Origin: Litoditis marina
Taxonomy: Eukaryota; Nematoda; Chromadorea; Rhabditida; Rhabditidae
Assembly: GCA_964036275.1 (NCBI GenBank)
Contig: OZ038434.1
Span: forward strand, 34,495,279 to 34,559,278
Length of the DNA stretch: 64,000 nucleotides
Direction of reading: 5' to 3'
This document shows, one piece after another, positions 1-12,417 of this stretch. How positions within the stretch are numbered: position 1 is the stretch's first letter; each line of letters opens with the position of its first letter. The notes beneath the pieces are model-generated. The model had not been told where the DNA came from, searched no databases, and saw nothing but the letters and a program-made list of their open reading frames with translations. A program made the translations under genes and the position numbers.

Positions 1-398
1 TGCAGTTAACAACCCCAATTACGGTGAAACAGATCACATTTGTACTAGTGACTGCTGTAATTTTAGGGTTACGAAACTCAAAGGACACATCAGAAATTCG
101 GATCAGACAGTAGAGTATTCATTTTAATTTCATGTGCGTTTTTGTTCATTTAAAATTGGCAGATCCTCCATAGCTCTCCAACTATCGATTGTATCATAAT
201 CTTAGTCAACTTCCATTCTTCACTTTAACAGGTACTCTGAAGCAGGTGTTTCCCAAGTAATTCCGTCTCTGTAACCGTAGGTAATACAGGTGTATAGTCA
301 CACATCTACGGAGCTCTCGTATTACTATAAGGTCAATTACGGTGTGACCTTTTTTCTAGGGTAAAATCAGGTGTTGAGAGGTCAGAGAGCATAACCAG

Positions 399-633
399 TA
401 TAGTCTGTTCCACGCACTTATAACTCTCTACAGTAATCTTCGCGAACTTCAAGATCAACGTTTCGTAGTTTGATGTTTTTGGAATGACTTCAATTTTCGC
501 TTTTGTGTCTTCTATCTATGCTACTACAAACTCTGGAAGTTTGAAACCAAAATAAAGATTTGTTCATTAGAAAAACCTTCTAAATATGTGGCGGATTACT
601 GTAGAAGGATATCGATTGGTGAAACAAACTATA
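399..633 (+). repeat. MITE family A (TATAGT ends, CTACAGTAATC arms)
   Basis: A 235-bp element running from TATAGTCTGTTCCAC to GAAACAAACTATA, with a subterminal CTACAGTAATC word near the left end and its inverse GATTACTGTAG near the right end. Related copies lie at about 17355-17592, 23121-23358, 26158-26382, 28064-28298 (opposite orientation) and 28481-28717. No coding capacity. Confidence 0.8.
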
Positions 634-737
634 CTAAAGTATAGGTTACGGAACACTCACGTGAAACGTCATTGAACACCATCAGTTGTTCTTTACTTGC
701 ATTTTCTCGAGTTCGGATATGAAAAACAGCTTCCTTT

Positions 738-930
738 TATAGTCGCCATCATTCCTACTGAGACTCCTACAGTACACTTTCGCATTTTCCGATGGCTGTT
801 TCTTAATGCAAACTAAAGTTTGTCGAAAACGAGTTCGCACAATTGTTGGTGTAGCAATTACGTTTTTGAAGCGGAATCAAAGTTCTATAATCCTACTGTA
901 GGAGTCTCAGTAGGAATGAAGTGGACTATA
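738..930. repeat. MITE family B (TATAGT ends, CACTGAGACC arms)
   Basis: An inverted-repeat element bounded by TATAGTCGCC and GGACTATA, with mirrored arms TTCCTACTGAGACTCCTACA and its complement. Family B is the commonest MITE in the window; other copies are at 15746-16211, 24028-24727, 24726-24941, 27831-28067, 32434-32632, 42605-42813 and 48331-48530. Confidence 0.75.
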
Positions 931-1372
931 TTCTCCTATAACATTCAATAATAAGAATACCTAATCTACCAATGTGTCAAGTAACGTGTGAACTCGCGAA
1001 TAAACCAATTAATTGTATTCTATAATGGAATGTCAGAGTACAGAGCCTGAAAATCCATTTGCACAGCAAAACATAGACACGCCACCCTGGAAAGTAGTAA
1101 AAAGCGCTACTCTTTGGTGTACGCGCTAATTCCTCTAACTCGGTTGCTAATGCTAACCGTCTTTACGTTTTTGGAAGCGGAACGGTTAGGAGACAGTTGT
1201 CTAATGTTTAGTTTCTAAATGGTAACCAGACGGCTACTCTTCGTTTAGGTTGAATACGGTGACCAGGCGGTTATATCAGGTTTGAAAACGGTTCCTAGGC
1301 GGTTTTGAAATGTTTAGGTTATGTTACCAGAAAGAAGCCTCCCCCTCCATCTCTGTTTTTCTCTTTTAGTCT

Positions 1373-1376
<4 letters not shown>

Positions 1377-1424
<48 letters not shown>

Positions 1425-1441
1425 GTTTTTCTTTCCTTCAC

Positions 1442-1522
<81 letters not shown>
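1377..1522. repeat. (CT)n microsatellite
   Basis: About 145 bp of almost pure CT dinucleotides with one short interruption near 1424-1446. Reading frames through it give meaningless Leu-Ser repeats. Confidence 0.95.
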
Positions 1523-1526
<4 letters not shown>

Positions 1527-2620
1527 TACGAAATTTTGCATACAGCTTTCACGTGAACACGTATCGCCCACGTGTTGTGAGAACCATCCAATCTAAATCT
1601 CACGTAGTTTTACACGAGTCTCGATTTTCCTTCCGGTTTTGTCTAGATTGCGATTATTTGGACCGGTTCTGAAGTTCTTTTCAGAAACTAGGTGGTTTCT
1701 ATACTTTTTGGTTACGTTTCCGCAAAACATTTTTCGTTGACCAATCATGTTTATTAACCTAATTTTGGTTTTCGGTTACTTACTTTCAGGTTACCTCTTC
1801 AGGTAACCGGAGTACGGGGTTACCAAAACCCGATTACTAGTAGAATTGGGTGTTTTAACCGATCAGTGTACCAAACCAACCACATTTACTCGGTTACCAT
1901 ACCTCTTGGTTACGTTTTAGAAAAACCACAATCATGTTTTTCAAGCGGTCAGTGTACTCAACAATTACATTTTTCGCGCGCGCTTAGGGGCGGAGCTTCG
2001 TCCTATCGATTTTCTTTTGACACAACGCTAGTTGGGTGTTTGCCAATGCCGGCGCATTGTAACCATCCCGCGGCCCAAAATTATGGTTTTCGAATTTTAA
2101 TTAATACTTCAGAATTTTGTTCAATAACAGTCTATATATCAAACGAAAGAACTTTTCAAGCTCTATCACCAAGAATTTTCCCAGATTTTTCCACCCTCAA
2201 ATGAATTTCTAATTGAATTAAATGTAAAATAGTGATTTCAATTCGTTTTTCTTTCTCTCAGAAAATAGTTTACATTGCTCCAGTATAGTTAGATAAATTA
2301 TATTTGCTCTGCCCAAGCGTGAACGCTCTAAATGTTTTAAAAATTTTAATAATAATCTCAATCTTTTAGTTTTAATAATTTTATTAGACGATTTCCGTAC
2401 GTAAATTTGCGTTTTGTAATTGGTACGCCCGAGCGAACTCGCGGAATGGTGCGCACTTTTCAAAAATTTTCAAAATAAATTAAATTAATAATATTACACT
2501 ATTTTCGACGGTTTTCTATTTATTCATAGTCTTCAAATAGTTTGAATTAACATGATGATTTCACCTATACCTTCATCTTCACTTGGATATTTTTCTGTAT
2601 TTTTTTTTAGTATTTTCAAA

Positions 2621-2646
2621 ATGTATTTTTCAGAAAACTTAGCATC
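2621..2646 (+). promoter_or_regulatory. Probable spliced-leader acceptor of the deacetylase gene
   Basis: A TATTTTTCAG acceptor ends at 2633, 13 bases before the ATG at 2647, with no plausible upstream coding exon. In Caenorhabditis this arrangement usually marks a trans-splice site. It could also be the end of a 5'UTR intron. Confidence 0.5.
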
Positions 2647-5600
2647 ATGATGAATTCTACCTATTCTGGGAAAGTGAAGGAGCATTCGAAGCGCAGAGTG
2701 GCCTACTACTATGATTGTGAGTGAAATTTTATTTAAAAATAAGAATTTTCTCCAATAAAACAAAAAATTATTCTGGTAAAATATAGGCAATTCGAGCATC
2801 GATTTAATTAAATAGTAGATAGTTTAACAGTATTAAATTTTAAAAAAATATTCGAAAGAGATTTCTTGTTTTTACAAAACGTCACGTTTCAGTGCTATTC
2901 CAGCTCCAAACAACAAACAACATACACTCATGTACGTGAATTTTTCGAGGAATAATGGCGATGAGAATTTATTTTAATTGGTATTTCTAATTAAAGAAGG
3001 ACGATAATGTGGACCAATCTCGTGTCAACGGTCCTTTAAACTGCAATTGAAAAATGTATTGCAGTTTAAAGGACTGAAGCGTTGCGATTGGTCCACATTA
3101 TCGTCCTTCTTTAACTCTCCAATTTTCAGCGAACATCGGCAATTACTACTACGGACAGGGTCACGTCATGAAGCCCCATCGCATAAGAATGACCCACCAT
3201 CTGCTGCTCAATTATGGGATTTATCGTGATCTCGAAGTCTATGTAGGTTTATTTTGTTAAATTGGCTAGAGCAAGACGATATAATAAATTTCTCTATTAG
3301 TTCTAGGAATCTCGGTATCAGTCAGCTATTTTGAAATCAGAAGTTCGATTAAAAATACAGAAAAGTATCTGTACAGAGCTGAATGTCTTGAAAAGCTTCT
3401 ATAAATTTGTATGTTTTTTTGCTAGCTAATTTTAGACGATTTTACTTAAGAAAAGGACATTCGCTTTTCCATACGAAGTACGTTATTTTATTCGATATAA
3501 TATAATTTTAATATTATTAATGAAATTCCAGCGTCCCTTCCCGGCCACCTTTGAGGAGATGACGCGTTTCCATAGTGAAGAATACATGACTTTCCTGAAA
3601 TGCGCCAGTCCCGAGAATCTCAAACTGTACAACAAACAGATGCTGAAATGTGAGTCTGATTGGATTATTTGATATATTTTGCTGAAAAATATCATTCAAC
3701 CTGGAAAAATGGGTGCGATTGGCTATGGTCGTTTTTCTGGTTGTGGCATTTTTCGGTGATATTTTTTTGCTGAAAACTATTACCGAAAAATCCGAGCTAA
3801 CCTGTTTTCAATGTCCAACCTACTTTTGGGAGTTTTCATTGAACAATTCAGTAATATAAATTGCTGGAATTCGGGTTTTCCTGTCAACCTAGTTTTAGAA
3901 GCTTCAACTGCCCTGGGTCTCTGGGACTGGGAAAATAGTTGTACTATCACAAAATGCGGTATTCCCATACACCAGCAAGGTTGTCCAAATAGTCAGAAAA
4001 GTTCGAAAAACGGACTACTTTTCAGCCAAAAAGATGAAAATCGGTCTACCTTTGATGAAAAATCCTAAATTTTCACGGGTTTACATCTGAAAACGGATTA
4101 CTTTTTGTCGCTTAGTCCGATCTTACTGGTGTATGGGTATTCCTCAGAGTTTGTACGAATTAGGTTTTTTCGTTACTCTTATCAGCTTAATACCGTATAG
4201 TGCGGTATTTCCAGAACTTGTTCAAGTTCCGGTTATTTTCAGTCAATGTCGGTGAGGATTGTCCCCTATTCGATGGTTTGTACGAGTTCTGTCAGCTAAG
4301 CAGCGGAGGCTCTCTCGGTCAGTTTCCTTCGATTTTATTTATTTCCCATACTACTATTATTTATTAATTGAAGTACGTTTAATTAATTGAAGTATAAAGA
4401 GGAGTCTGTGTTTAGAACTTGTAGTGTTTGAATTAAAATTCGGCAAGTTTGCCCGAGTTCGGTGCTCGTTTCTGGAAGTTTTTGCCTAGCTTAGGATTGA
4501 GATTATTCGTCTACGGATTTTGCTTGAAAAAGAACCGGTTTATTAATTTTTTTCCATGTACTCGAAGTTTTCAGCCATTCAGTTAGACTAGAGTACTGCT
4601 GGAGTTTCAATTTTATATCCCTTATTTTTCCCGAAAAAATTACTTGTATTTTTTTGAATTTGCTGGAGTATGAGTATGGGAGAATCAGTGAAATGTTTCA
4701 ATTGTGTTCTTTCGGGCTGCTGAAAACAAATAAATAATTATTTTAAATTCTTTTCAATCAGTAAAATGTTCTTAGCCGCGGCGGTCCGGTAAAGCTGAAC
4801 TTGCGTAAATAAATAGATGCATGATTGTTTTCTTATTAATTTTATTTATTCGTCACATTTTTAGCGGCGGCAGTTAAACTGAACAAACAGAAGGCCGACA
4901 TTGCCGTTAACTGGATGGGTGGCCTCCATCATGCCAAGAAGAGCGAGGCCAGCGGATTCTGCTACACCAACGACATCGTACTGGGGATTCTGGAGCTGTT
5001 GAAGTATCATAGACGGTAAGGGGTAGCGAACTAATTTGGTGAAAAATAGAGGTATGAGATGTATAGTTAACGTTATTCGTATGATTTTCGCGTAATCAAA
5101 CGGAAAGATGCGAATTTGATAGTTTATTGGCATTTATTTTCAGGTTGGGTGAACGTGTCACCCACGTGTTAACTAGTCACTGAGTACTGAGTAGTACTCA
5201 AAGAGCTTTTTTCATGCTCTCCTTTTTCGATATTCCAGTAAGATCAACTGAAGAAAACAGGCCGCTTCGCAAATTGTAGAATTTCGACGGAATCTCACCA
5301 CCGTTAAGTTAACCGGTCTCCACTAGTAGTTAAATTAATTAGTATAAATTAATTGCAAATTTTAAATTTCATTATTCTCCAGAGTTTTGTACATCGACAT
5401 TGACGTGCATCACGGAGACGGTGTGGAGGAGGCCTTCTACACCACGGATCGAGTGATGACTGTTTCATTCCACAAATACGGAGACTTTTTCCCGGGAACT
5501 GGAGATCTGAAGGTAGGAAACGGTTGTTTTGATGGCATAGATTAGCATATTTATTGTTATAACTTGTACAATGTAATAGTGTAGAGTGTGGGTTTTTTCT

Positions 5601-8600
5601 CGGTTATTTTTCGAGCAACCTGCCGTGTTTAAATGGAAGAACGGGTTACTTCTGGACCCTGGTAGAATAGTCATAACTTACTGGTGTGAGGTTGACTGTG
5701 TCTTGTCACAAATACGGGTCCTTTACTCAGGAACCGCAGACCTCACGGTAGAAAACGGTTGTTTCTGTGTATTTGGTTGGTGGTGGTCGAAAAACGGGAT
5801 CTTTTTGGATCGAAATTGGAATTTTCAAGTCAAACCAATGCATTTGGACGTATTTCAATCGAAAACCGGGTTTCATTTCCGCATCTGGTCAAACTGTAAT
5901 AGTGTGTGAACGCAGTTAGTTGTGTTCGGTCATTTGGTGTGTTTTACTTCTCAAGAATACCACACCTGTTCCCGTCATTTTATAAGCAGAATAAATCCCA
6001 AAATGGGCTCTTCTTCTACAATAGTTGGTTACGTTTGAGTAAAACTCATGATTTTCGACGTGTTTTATTGAAACGTATTCTTACGCATCGTTTAAACCTG
6101 TCTTATATCCTTTTTTTTCATTAGGTAATTTTTTCATCGATTCATCGATTTTCAGGACATCGGCGCCGGAAAAGGTCGGCTGTATTCGGTGAATGTGCCG
6201 TTGAAGGACGGAGTCACGGACGACACCTATCAGAGCATTTTCAAGCCGGTTCGTTTCGAATTGAATTTGGTTTTATTCATATTAGATTGTAGTTTGATTT
6301 CTATACCTATCAAAATTTTTCGTCTCGAGGAAACTCCTGTTTTGCTCACCAGCTCCAGCTCATTCCAAGGTTTATTCCTTCCAAAGCCGGTTCGTTCCGA
6401 TGGAGTTTGGTTAGATTGATATGAGAGTGTAGTTTCACTCGAAATAGTGTACTGCCAGCCTATTTTGTTTCTTGAGTTGAAAACGACGTGATTTCTTCCA
6501 TCCTGTGTTGATTTCGTTTAGGAGAGTTGGGCGACAACTTTTCAGTTGCCAAAGCATTATTCATTGAGAATTATCTTAACAATAGCAAAGCTCACAACGT
6601 GACGCCAAAACCGTGGATTGTGACCTCAAATTTGTTCAAAATGTGGATTTCGGTTACTTTTCAGGTCATTTCCAAAGTGATGGAGCGGTTCCAGCCGTGT
6701 GCCGTCGTACTTCAGTGTGGAGCAGATTCGTTGAACGGGGACAGATTGGGTCCCTTCAATTTGACTCTCAGAGGTATGGTTTGGCGAGGGGACAAATAAC
6801 ATTGAATACATGAAAAACTGATTGTAAAATGTAAAATAATGGTATGTAAAGTTCCCGGTTGAAATGAAATGTACGGGTTGTGGTACTTCAGTGCGGAGGA
6901 GATAGTTTGGGTTCCTTCAGTTTGACTCTAAGAGGTGCGGTTTGAAAAGAAAGTTTTTCTACCAACAAAGAGAGTTAGGAAGGGATTTTCTATGTCTGAT
7001 TGAGAACCAAGAATCTTATCTTATATTTGTCCAACATTTAATTCTTTAGAAATGTCACCCTGGTTCAGCCGATACACTAGTCACGTTTGAAAGTAACTAG
7101 AACACGTTAGTGCACCAAACCAGTTTTTTTTCACGCCAAGTCAAAGTAGCCGGCTGATGCAATCGCAATACTGAAAAGTATGGTTGATTCTAGAGAAAAG
7201 CCTCCAGAATGAGTGTTTATTGTGTTTGTGGGTATTATTGGAGTGCCACATCTACCAATGTGGAGAGTCACGTGACAATCGTCAATCGCGCGATTGACTC
7301 ATTATATTGTTATGTTGTAATTTAGCTATGCTCCTAAAAACATGATTGATTTTTGGAGAAAAATCTCCAGAATAGGTGTTCTTATTGTGATTATAATCTC
7401 AGGTCACGGCGAATGCGTGAAGTATTTGCGTTCGTTCAACGTGCCTCTGATGTTGGTCGGCGGTGGTGGATATACTCCCAGGAATGTCGCCAGATGCTGG
7501 ACTTATGAGACGGCTCTAGCGGTCGATAGGGAGGTACCGGATGGTTGGTTCTACTTATCATAGACGAAGTGGAGGTGATCGGCAAAAATTGCACATTTCA
7601 CATAGTGTCGATTAAAACACAGAACTGAGTTCGAAACAATTATGAGTTTGTTTGGGGTTATAATATATATATATGTGACGGATCTCGCGGTAGTTACAAA
7701 TTTACAGTACATTCAGGTCGTAACAACATTCGAGGTTATTGTAATATGAGTCTAGGGTTACTTAGAACACCATCAATAAATGAGATATGAGACAGTGGTA
7801 TTGAGAAGTTAGGCTGGTGATTGCGGCTTGGTAGTTGATCTCACCAGCCATGCATTAGTACCAGCGCCATTGAAGGGGGTCACACCTATCCTCAAGAATA
7901 CAATCAATGTTAATTGACTTATTTAATCTAAATAAGATATTTAGCATCAGACGTGAAATAGTTCCGAATCGGGACGAAAAAAAGTGAGCATGAGCAGCCC
8001 CAAAAGTGGACATGAGCAGGCCCGAAAACACAAAATACTAGTAATTTTTCCTAGTATCTTCAACATTTACCCCAAAAAGTGATCATGGCACAATCGGAAA
8101 CGGGAAAAAGTGAGCATCAGCCATTATCAGAATAAGGGGGTAATTTATGTATGTTTAGCATGAAATATCAATTTGAGGATTTCAAGATGATTATTGATTT
8201 TTCCAGAACTGCCCTACAATGACTATTTCGAATATTTCGGACCGAACTACCGCCTGCACATTGACCCATCGAACGCCTCAAATGACAACAACTCGGAGTC
8301 GCTCAAGAAACTTCAGTGAGTTTATTTTAATGTATCTCCCGGAAGCTCCCGGGAGGGCTCCCTGTTCTAAATGAGCCCTTCCGGTAGCACCTGAACACGT
8401 TTCTTTCTTGGAATGTTTACAAAAAAACTAGAAAAGTAGAGAGAGAGAAAGAGTAGTGAATTTAGGTTAAAAAGTTATGAATTGTGGTTTTCTTGCCGTT
8501 GGTTCAATTCATTGAACGTTGGAAGCTGGTTTCAATTTTCATTTTTACTGTACTGATGAAGCCTGAGGCCTAAAAATAATAATAAATTCGTGGTTTTTCG

Positions 8601-10663
8601 ATATAGAAAATTGAACTGAACTTGAGCTATTTACAGAGAGGCTGTCATTCTAAATCTGGAGAAGTTGACCTTCGTACCCAGTGTGCAGATGCAACGTGAG
8701 TCTGCTTTATTCTCAAGTTCACATATTTTCTGTCATATATGTTACATTCTTTCTATAATGATTATGTTTGTCACGTAAATAATGACTTCGAAATTAAAAA
8801 GGTTACCTACCCAGGTGAGCTGAAAAGTCGGTTACCAAAAAAACTTTCCCAAAAATCCGGTTACTTGTGAAATTGGCCTAAACTCACTTTGTGTTTTGTG
8901 ATTGTTGTACTGGTTGTTATGGTATGAATAAAGTAACACACGGCTGAAATAGTTGCCGTGAAATATTATTATTGTCATTATTATTATTTCTGATTCTTCC
9001 CCAATTTTCAGCTGTGCCTGAGGACGCGTTCAAGTGTCTGAATGACGACAGCCTTGGAAGGGATATGGCCAACCCGGATGTCAGACTTCATCGTAAGTTG
9101 GATTGTCAATTAAATTTAGCCCCGCCCCTTCACTGCTAAAAGAGATAATGGATGTGACATTTTGCATACAAAGTTTTGAATGGGACGCAGTTTGCGCCGG
9201 AACCTGAAAACAGATGTCTTCACCCTTGTGGACTTGGTTCACTTCATAGTTTTACCACGTTACCACGTACTTTGTCGTTCCCAGTACGTACTGTTTCACG
9301 CGTACTCACGTACTGTTTTCACGCGTTTCATGGGGTCAGTTAGGCAAATAGTAAACCTAACCGCCGAGTAAACCTAACCGCCGTCCCAATTGACAGAGTC
9401 CACGCCAGGCCACGCCCCTTTTCAGATTACCCCAAAGGCGGTTAGGTTAATCGCGCGGTTAGGTTTACTGTTTGCCGGTCAGTTATCAGCAGTTTCTCAA
9501 GTGAATCATGTTTTTTCTTCAATTTCTCGACATTTGTTCAGCATCGATTATGGACGGTGTGACGCAAGATGCCGGGGAGTTCTTCGACGGCGAGGACGAG
9601 GGAGACGATCGGTTGGTTTTACTAGAATTTCGGGAGAAAGAGTTGAAGCAGGACGATCATATGGACCAATCCCGTGTCAACGGTCCTTCAAACTGCAATT
9701 GAAAAATGTATTGCAGTTAAAGGACTGAAGCGTTGCGATTGGACCACATAATCGTCCTTCTTCAATAAAACATACACCTTTTTTGCGGTTTTATCCTCCC
9801 AAATCTTGTAGTTTGGTCCCGTTACTTTCCGATCGAAATGCGGAAGATCTGGCGTTATCGATATCAATCTACGACCATACACCAGTAAAGTTGTCCGAAT
9901 AGTCAGAAAAATTCAAAAAACGGACTACTTTTTCGCCGAAAAGAAGAAAATCGGTCTACTTTTTATGAAAATTTTCAAATTTTCACGTGTTTACACCTGA
10001 AAACGGAATATTTTTTGTCGCTCAGTCGGACCTTACTGGTGTGTGACTACAACATTTGTTGGTTTCCTCACGGTGGTATTTCTGGAATTTTTTTGTAAAT
10101 CTTAGCATCTCAGTATCTCAAAACAAACTTTATATTGACTGAATATGTAATTAGTGTAAGTTGCAATACGATCGCCGAGTCAGGTGCGGAAACGTTTTGA
10201 GAAAATGCAATATCTTTTTCCAGGCGAAATGAGCACAACGCCAAGCGAGCCGGTGAACCGATGGTAGTGGATGGCGGAGAGGCGAAGAAGGCTAGGGAAG
10301 AGGTTGGGGATTGTTTTTTCATTATTCATTCTGTTTATTTATTGTTTGTATGGTTTTAGGTAAGATTGTTTGTATTGCCCTCGATAATACAGAAAATCGT
10401 GGAAAATTGTAAATTCCACAAATCGGCGTGTTCCGTGTTTTCGGAGAAGTTTCTTTTGTTACAGTGTCTTTTCAACTGAAAATCACGACTAGTGGATAGC
10501 TGGCTGGCATAAACATGAAGAATTCAATAATTTTTACATATTGTTTTTCTAATGTTGACAACCGGAAATACAGTTCAACGTTGAGAGAAAGTTATGTTCT
10601 TTTTCCAAGATAATTCTAGTGATCATTACAATGTTGTTAATCTACTTTTTTTGTTTTCAGTAA
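2647..10663 (+). CDS. hda-1: Class I histone deacetylase, HDA-1-like (14 exons)
   Basis: Zn-dependent lysine deacetylase of the HDAC1/RPD3 class, which removes acetyl groups from histone tails in nuclear corepressor complexes. Exons: 2647-2716, 3130-3242, 3532-3649, 4243-4317, 4865-5015, 5383-5512, 6156-6248, 6665-6773, 7403-7543, 8207-8315, 8637-8695, 9012-9092, 9542-9611, 10224-10302, then TAA at 10661-10663. All phases join cleanly into 466 residues, the usual class I length. Seen in the translation: His147-His148 in GGLHHAKK, Asp181/Asp183/His185 in [11 protein letters not shown], Asp271 in CGADSLNGD and Tyr310 in GGGGY, matching the human HDAC1 catalytic set with a constant offset of 7. 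The C-terminal tail is acidic, then basic. The last intron is the weakest call: if it is not removed, translation continues to a TAG at 10357-10359, adding 18 residues. Introns are large and hold MITEs. C. elegans also has an hda-3 paralogue; HDA-1 is the better fit by eye. Confidence 0.93.
2993..3112. repeat. Hairpin MITE family C
   Basis: A near-perfect 120-bp palindrome in deacetylase intron 1. The arms carry GGACGATAATGTGGACCAAT and its complement around a short loop with ATTGCAGTTTAAAGG. It ends 17 bp before exon 2. Copies recur at 9644-9764, 19590-19716, 26890-26995, 27476-27600, about 44002-44062 (one arm) and 44575-44700. Confidence 0.85.
3964..4137. repeat. MITE family F (CATACACCAGTAAGG ends)
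   Basis: A 174-bp element in deacetylase intron 3, beginning CCCATACACCAGCAAGG and ending with the inverse TTACTGGTGTATGGG. Interior words AAACGGACTACTTT and GAAAATCGGTCTAC are repeated in a second copy at 9875-10045 in intron 13 of the same gene. Confidence 0.75.
7230..7300. repeat. Family-6 repeat with a CACGTG core
   Basis: Matches GGAGTGCCACAT...TGTGGAGAGTCACGTG, a short repeat seen also at about 955-1025, 16764-16850 (inverse), 17598-17682, 44940-45021, about 54040-54110 and 61690-61772. Many copies run into a TTCTA pentamer repeat. It lies in deacetylase intron 8. Confidence 0.6.
8790..8885. repeat. GGTAACC-element remnant
   Basis: Words GGTTACC, GGTTACTTGTGAAATTGGCC and related strings match the right end of the GGTAACC MITE family described at 22723-22976. 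Partial copy in deacetylase intron 11. Confidence 0.5.
9644..9764. repeat. Hairpin MITE family C, second copy in the deacetylase gene
   Basis: A 121-bp palindrome with arms TGAAGCAGGACGATCATATG and its complement, starting 32 bp after exon 13. Strongly similar to 2993-3112. Confidence 0.85.
9875..10045. repeat. MITE family F, second copy
   Basis: Ends ACCATACACCAGTAAAG and TTACTGGTGTGTG, with an interior closely matching 3964-4137. It lies in deacetylase intron 13. Confidence 0.7.
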
Positions 10664-11407
10664 TCTTGCCAAGTCCAATGATCATCTACCTCCCGTGTTT
10701 GTGTTGGTGCTTTCACCCCGGTTTTGTACAATAATATGCTCGTTTATGTTCATTTTGTCCAAACTGCGGTAGTGATAGAATGGTTTAGGGGTAAAAGTGG
10801 GAATATACATGTTACAAGAATTTGGGATAGTTTGTTCCTGTTAGATACCTCTGTGAACTGTGCGTCAACATTTTCCGTACACAGTTATTGTGGTGTTTCT
10901 GAGTTTCTGTGTGTAACTACAAGTTCATCACTTGGCATTGTCATGTACTGCCCTAAACTACGAAATTTGGCAATATGGTTATTTTGTTGAACGCTTAATT
11001 TTTTGAGGCGATTTTGCAGTCCAGTTTACTTTGAGTTCAATCTTTAAATGCAAGTACATTTATTTTTAGTCGAAATCATTTGTGACCGAAAAGTGAGTCA
11101 TAGTGCATGACTTTCACGATTTTGGTTTAATTTAATAAAATACCCAACTTTTGAAGTCACAATTATTCATCTGTTTTACGAGTAATTAGTAGGACTTGAC
11201 TATTTTGAGCAAGTAAATATGGTTGTAATACAGCCACACACTCTGAACATTTAATTTGTATGATCTGTACGTTGCAGTAGATTTTGTATTTTTGTTGAAA
11301 AGTTTTCTGAGCTGTAACCGATGCGTATTTGTTCGGTTTGCGTATGTCTTCGCCAGGATCTCCCTATTTAACATTTATCTCATATTTTTTCTTTGTCTGG
11401 ATGTTTA
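10664..11407. other. Deacetylase 3' flank
   Basis: AT-rich sequence after the stop codon. AATAAA-type words near 11130 could serve for polyadenylation. I see no gene or clear repeat. Confidence 0.5.
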
Positions 11408-11546
11408 GTGAATTCTATATCTAACCAAGTTTTCGGTAACCTACTCTTTTTTGGTAACCTCTTTTATCGGTTACCTGAGTTAAGCAGCCGGAAGGTGACA
11501 AAAAAAGTTCGGTTACCTGAAAACCAGGTTACTTGTAGAATTCGCC
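11408..11546. repeat. GGTAACC MITE (MULE-like) copy
   Basis: Starts GTGAATTCTATATCTAACC and ends GGTTACTTGTAGAATTCGCC, the inverted termini of the GGTAACC family, with GGTAACC words inside. I found no clear target duplication at this copy. Confidence 0.65.
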
Positions 11547-11959
11547 TCGATTGTTATATTGTTCTAACTATCTACGTGCAGTATCGATTACATATGAGTT
11601 TGCACACGTTTTGTAGTCGATGAAGTGAATCTAAAAGACTGTTTTTGGTTGGAACAAAGTTTGACGTTAGAGTATTTAATTAGTTTTCGATGGTTCCAGT
11701 TTTCGAAAAAAAGTATCAATTTTTGTATGAAATAATTATGAATATCTGGATTGAAAAATCGTATTTGAACATTTTTCTTTCTTGTATCGATACTGATTCA
11801 AGGGCTCGTTATGCTGGAAAAGTGGTGAGAAACAGATAATTTGTTTGTGGCGGAAGTTTTCAGAAGAATAACAGAAACTGCTGAAAAAAGCATAGATGAT
11901 GGAAAAAATTTCCATTTTTCAGGTTTGGGTAATATCGACATCTCAACTCGAACAATTAA

Positions 11960-12204
11960 GGCCAATTACACATTACACATTGCAACCGGGTTGCATGCAA
12001 CCAAAATGCAACCGGGTTGCATGTGTAAAGAAATATTGGTTGCTTTTCAAATGCAACCGAATTGCTTTTGGTTGCATTTGGAAAGCAACCAATTTGCAGT
12101 AATAGCAGGAAAATGCCCAAAAATTGTTGGTTGCGTTTGAAAAGCAACCAAATTTTCTTAACACATGCCACCCGGTTGCATTTTGGTTGCATGTGTAAAC
12201 CGCC
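11960..12204. repeat. GGTTGCAT-rich foldback element
   Basis: About 245 bp with termini GGCCAATTACACAT and ATGTGTAAACCGCC, filled with alternating GGTTGCAT and ATGCAACC words that pair along its length. Short reading frames through it on both strands are shadows of the repeat. GTTAACC/GGTTACC words continue to about 12370 and look like an adjacent decayed element. Confidence 0.7.
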
Positions 12205-12417
12205 AACAATTAGCTCTTCTGTCAACCCCTCTGTAACCCTTCTTTACAATGTCTTCTAAGGGAAATTTGAGGGTTACCGAGTGGTTACCAAAAGTGTTAA
12301 CCAGGTAACCCGGTTAATGGTTAACGGCTAGGGTTAACGAAATAACGGGTTAAATAAAGAATTCGCCTGATTTCAACACTCCTAAGCATTATTCCCATTT
12401 ACTACTAATTAAATAGT

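Larger units (their letters stand above)
1..2630. other. Repeat-rich spacer upstream of the histone deacetylase
   Basis: I see no credible gene here. The stretch holds MITE copies at 399-633 and 738-930, a family-6 remnant near 955-1025 (imperfect CACGTG-like core and a TTCTATA-type end), a long CT microsatellite, and scattered GGTTAC/GTAACC words at about 1640-1925 that look like a decayed GGTAACC element. From about 2080 on it is AT-rich and may contain the deacetylase promoter, but I recognise no specific site. Confidence 0.6.

Noticed and set aside
1305..1596. Overlapping open frames of Leu-Ser repeats
   Set aside because: They are translations of the CT microsatellite, with no codon bias or domain.
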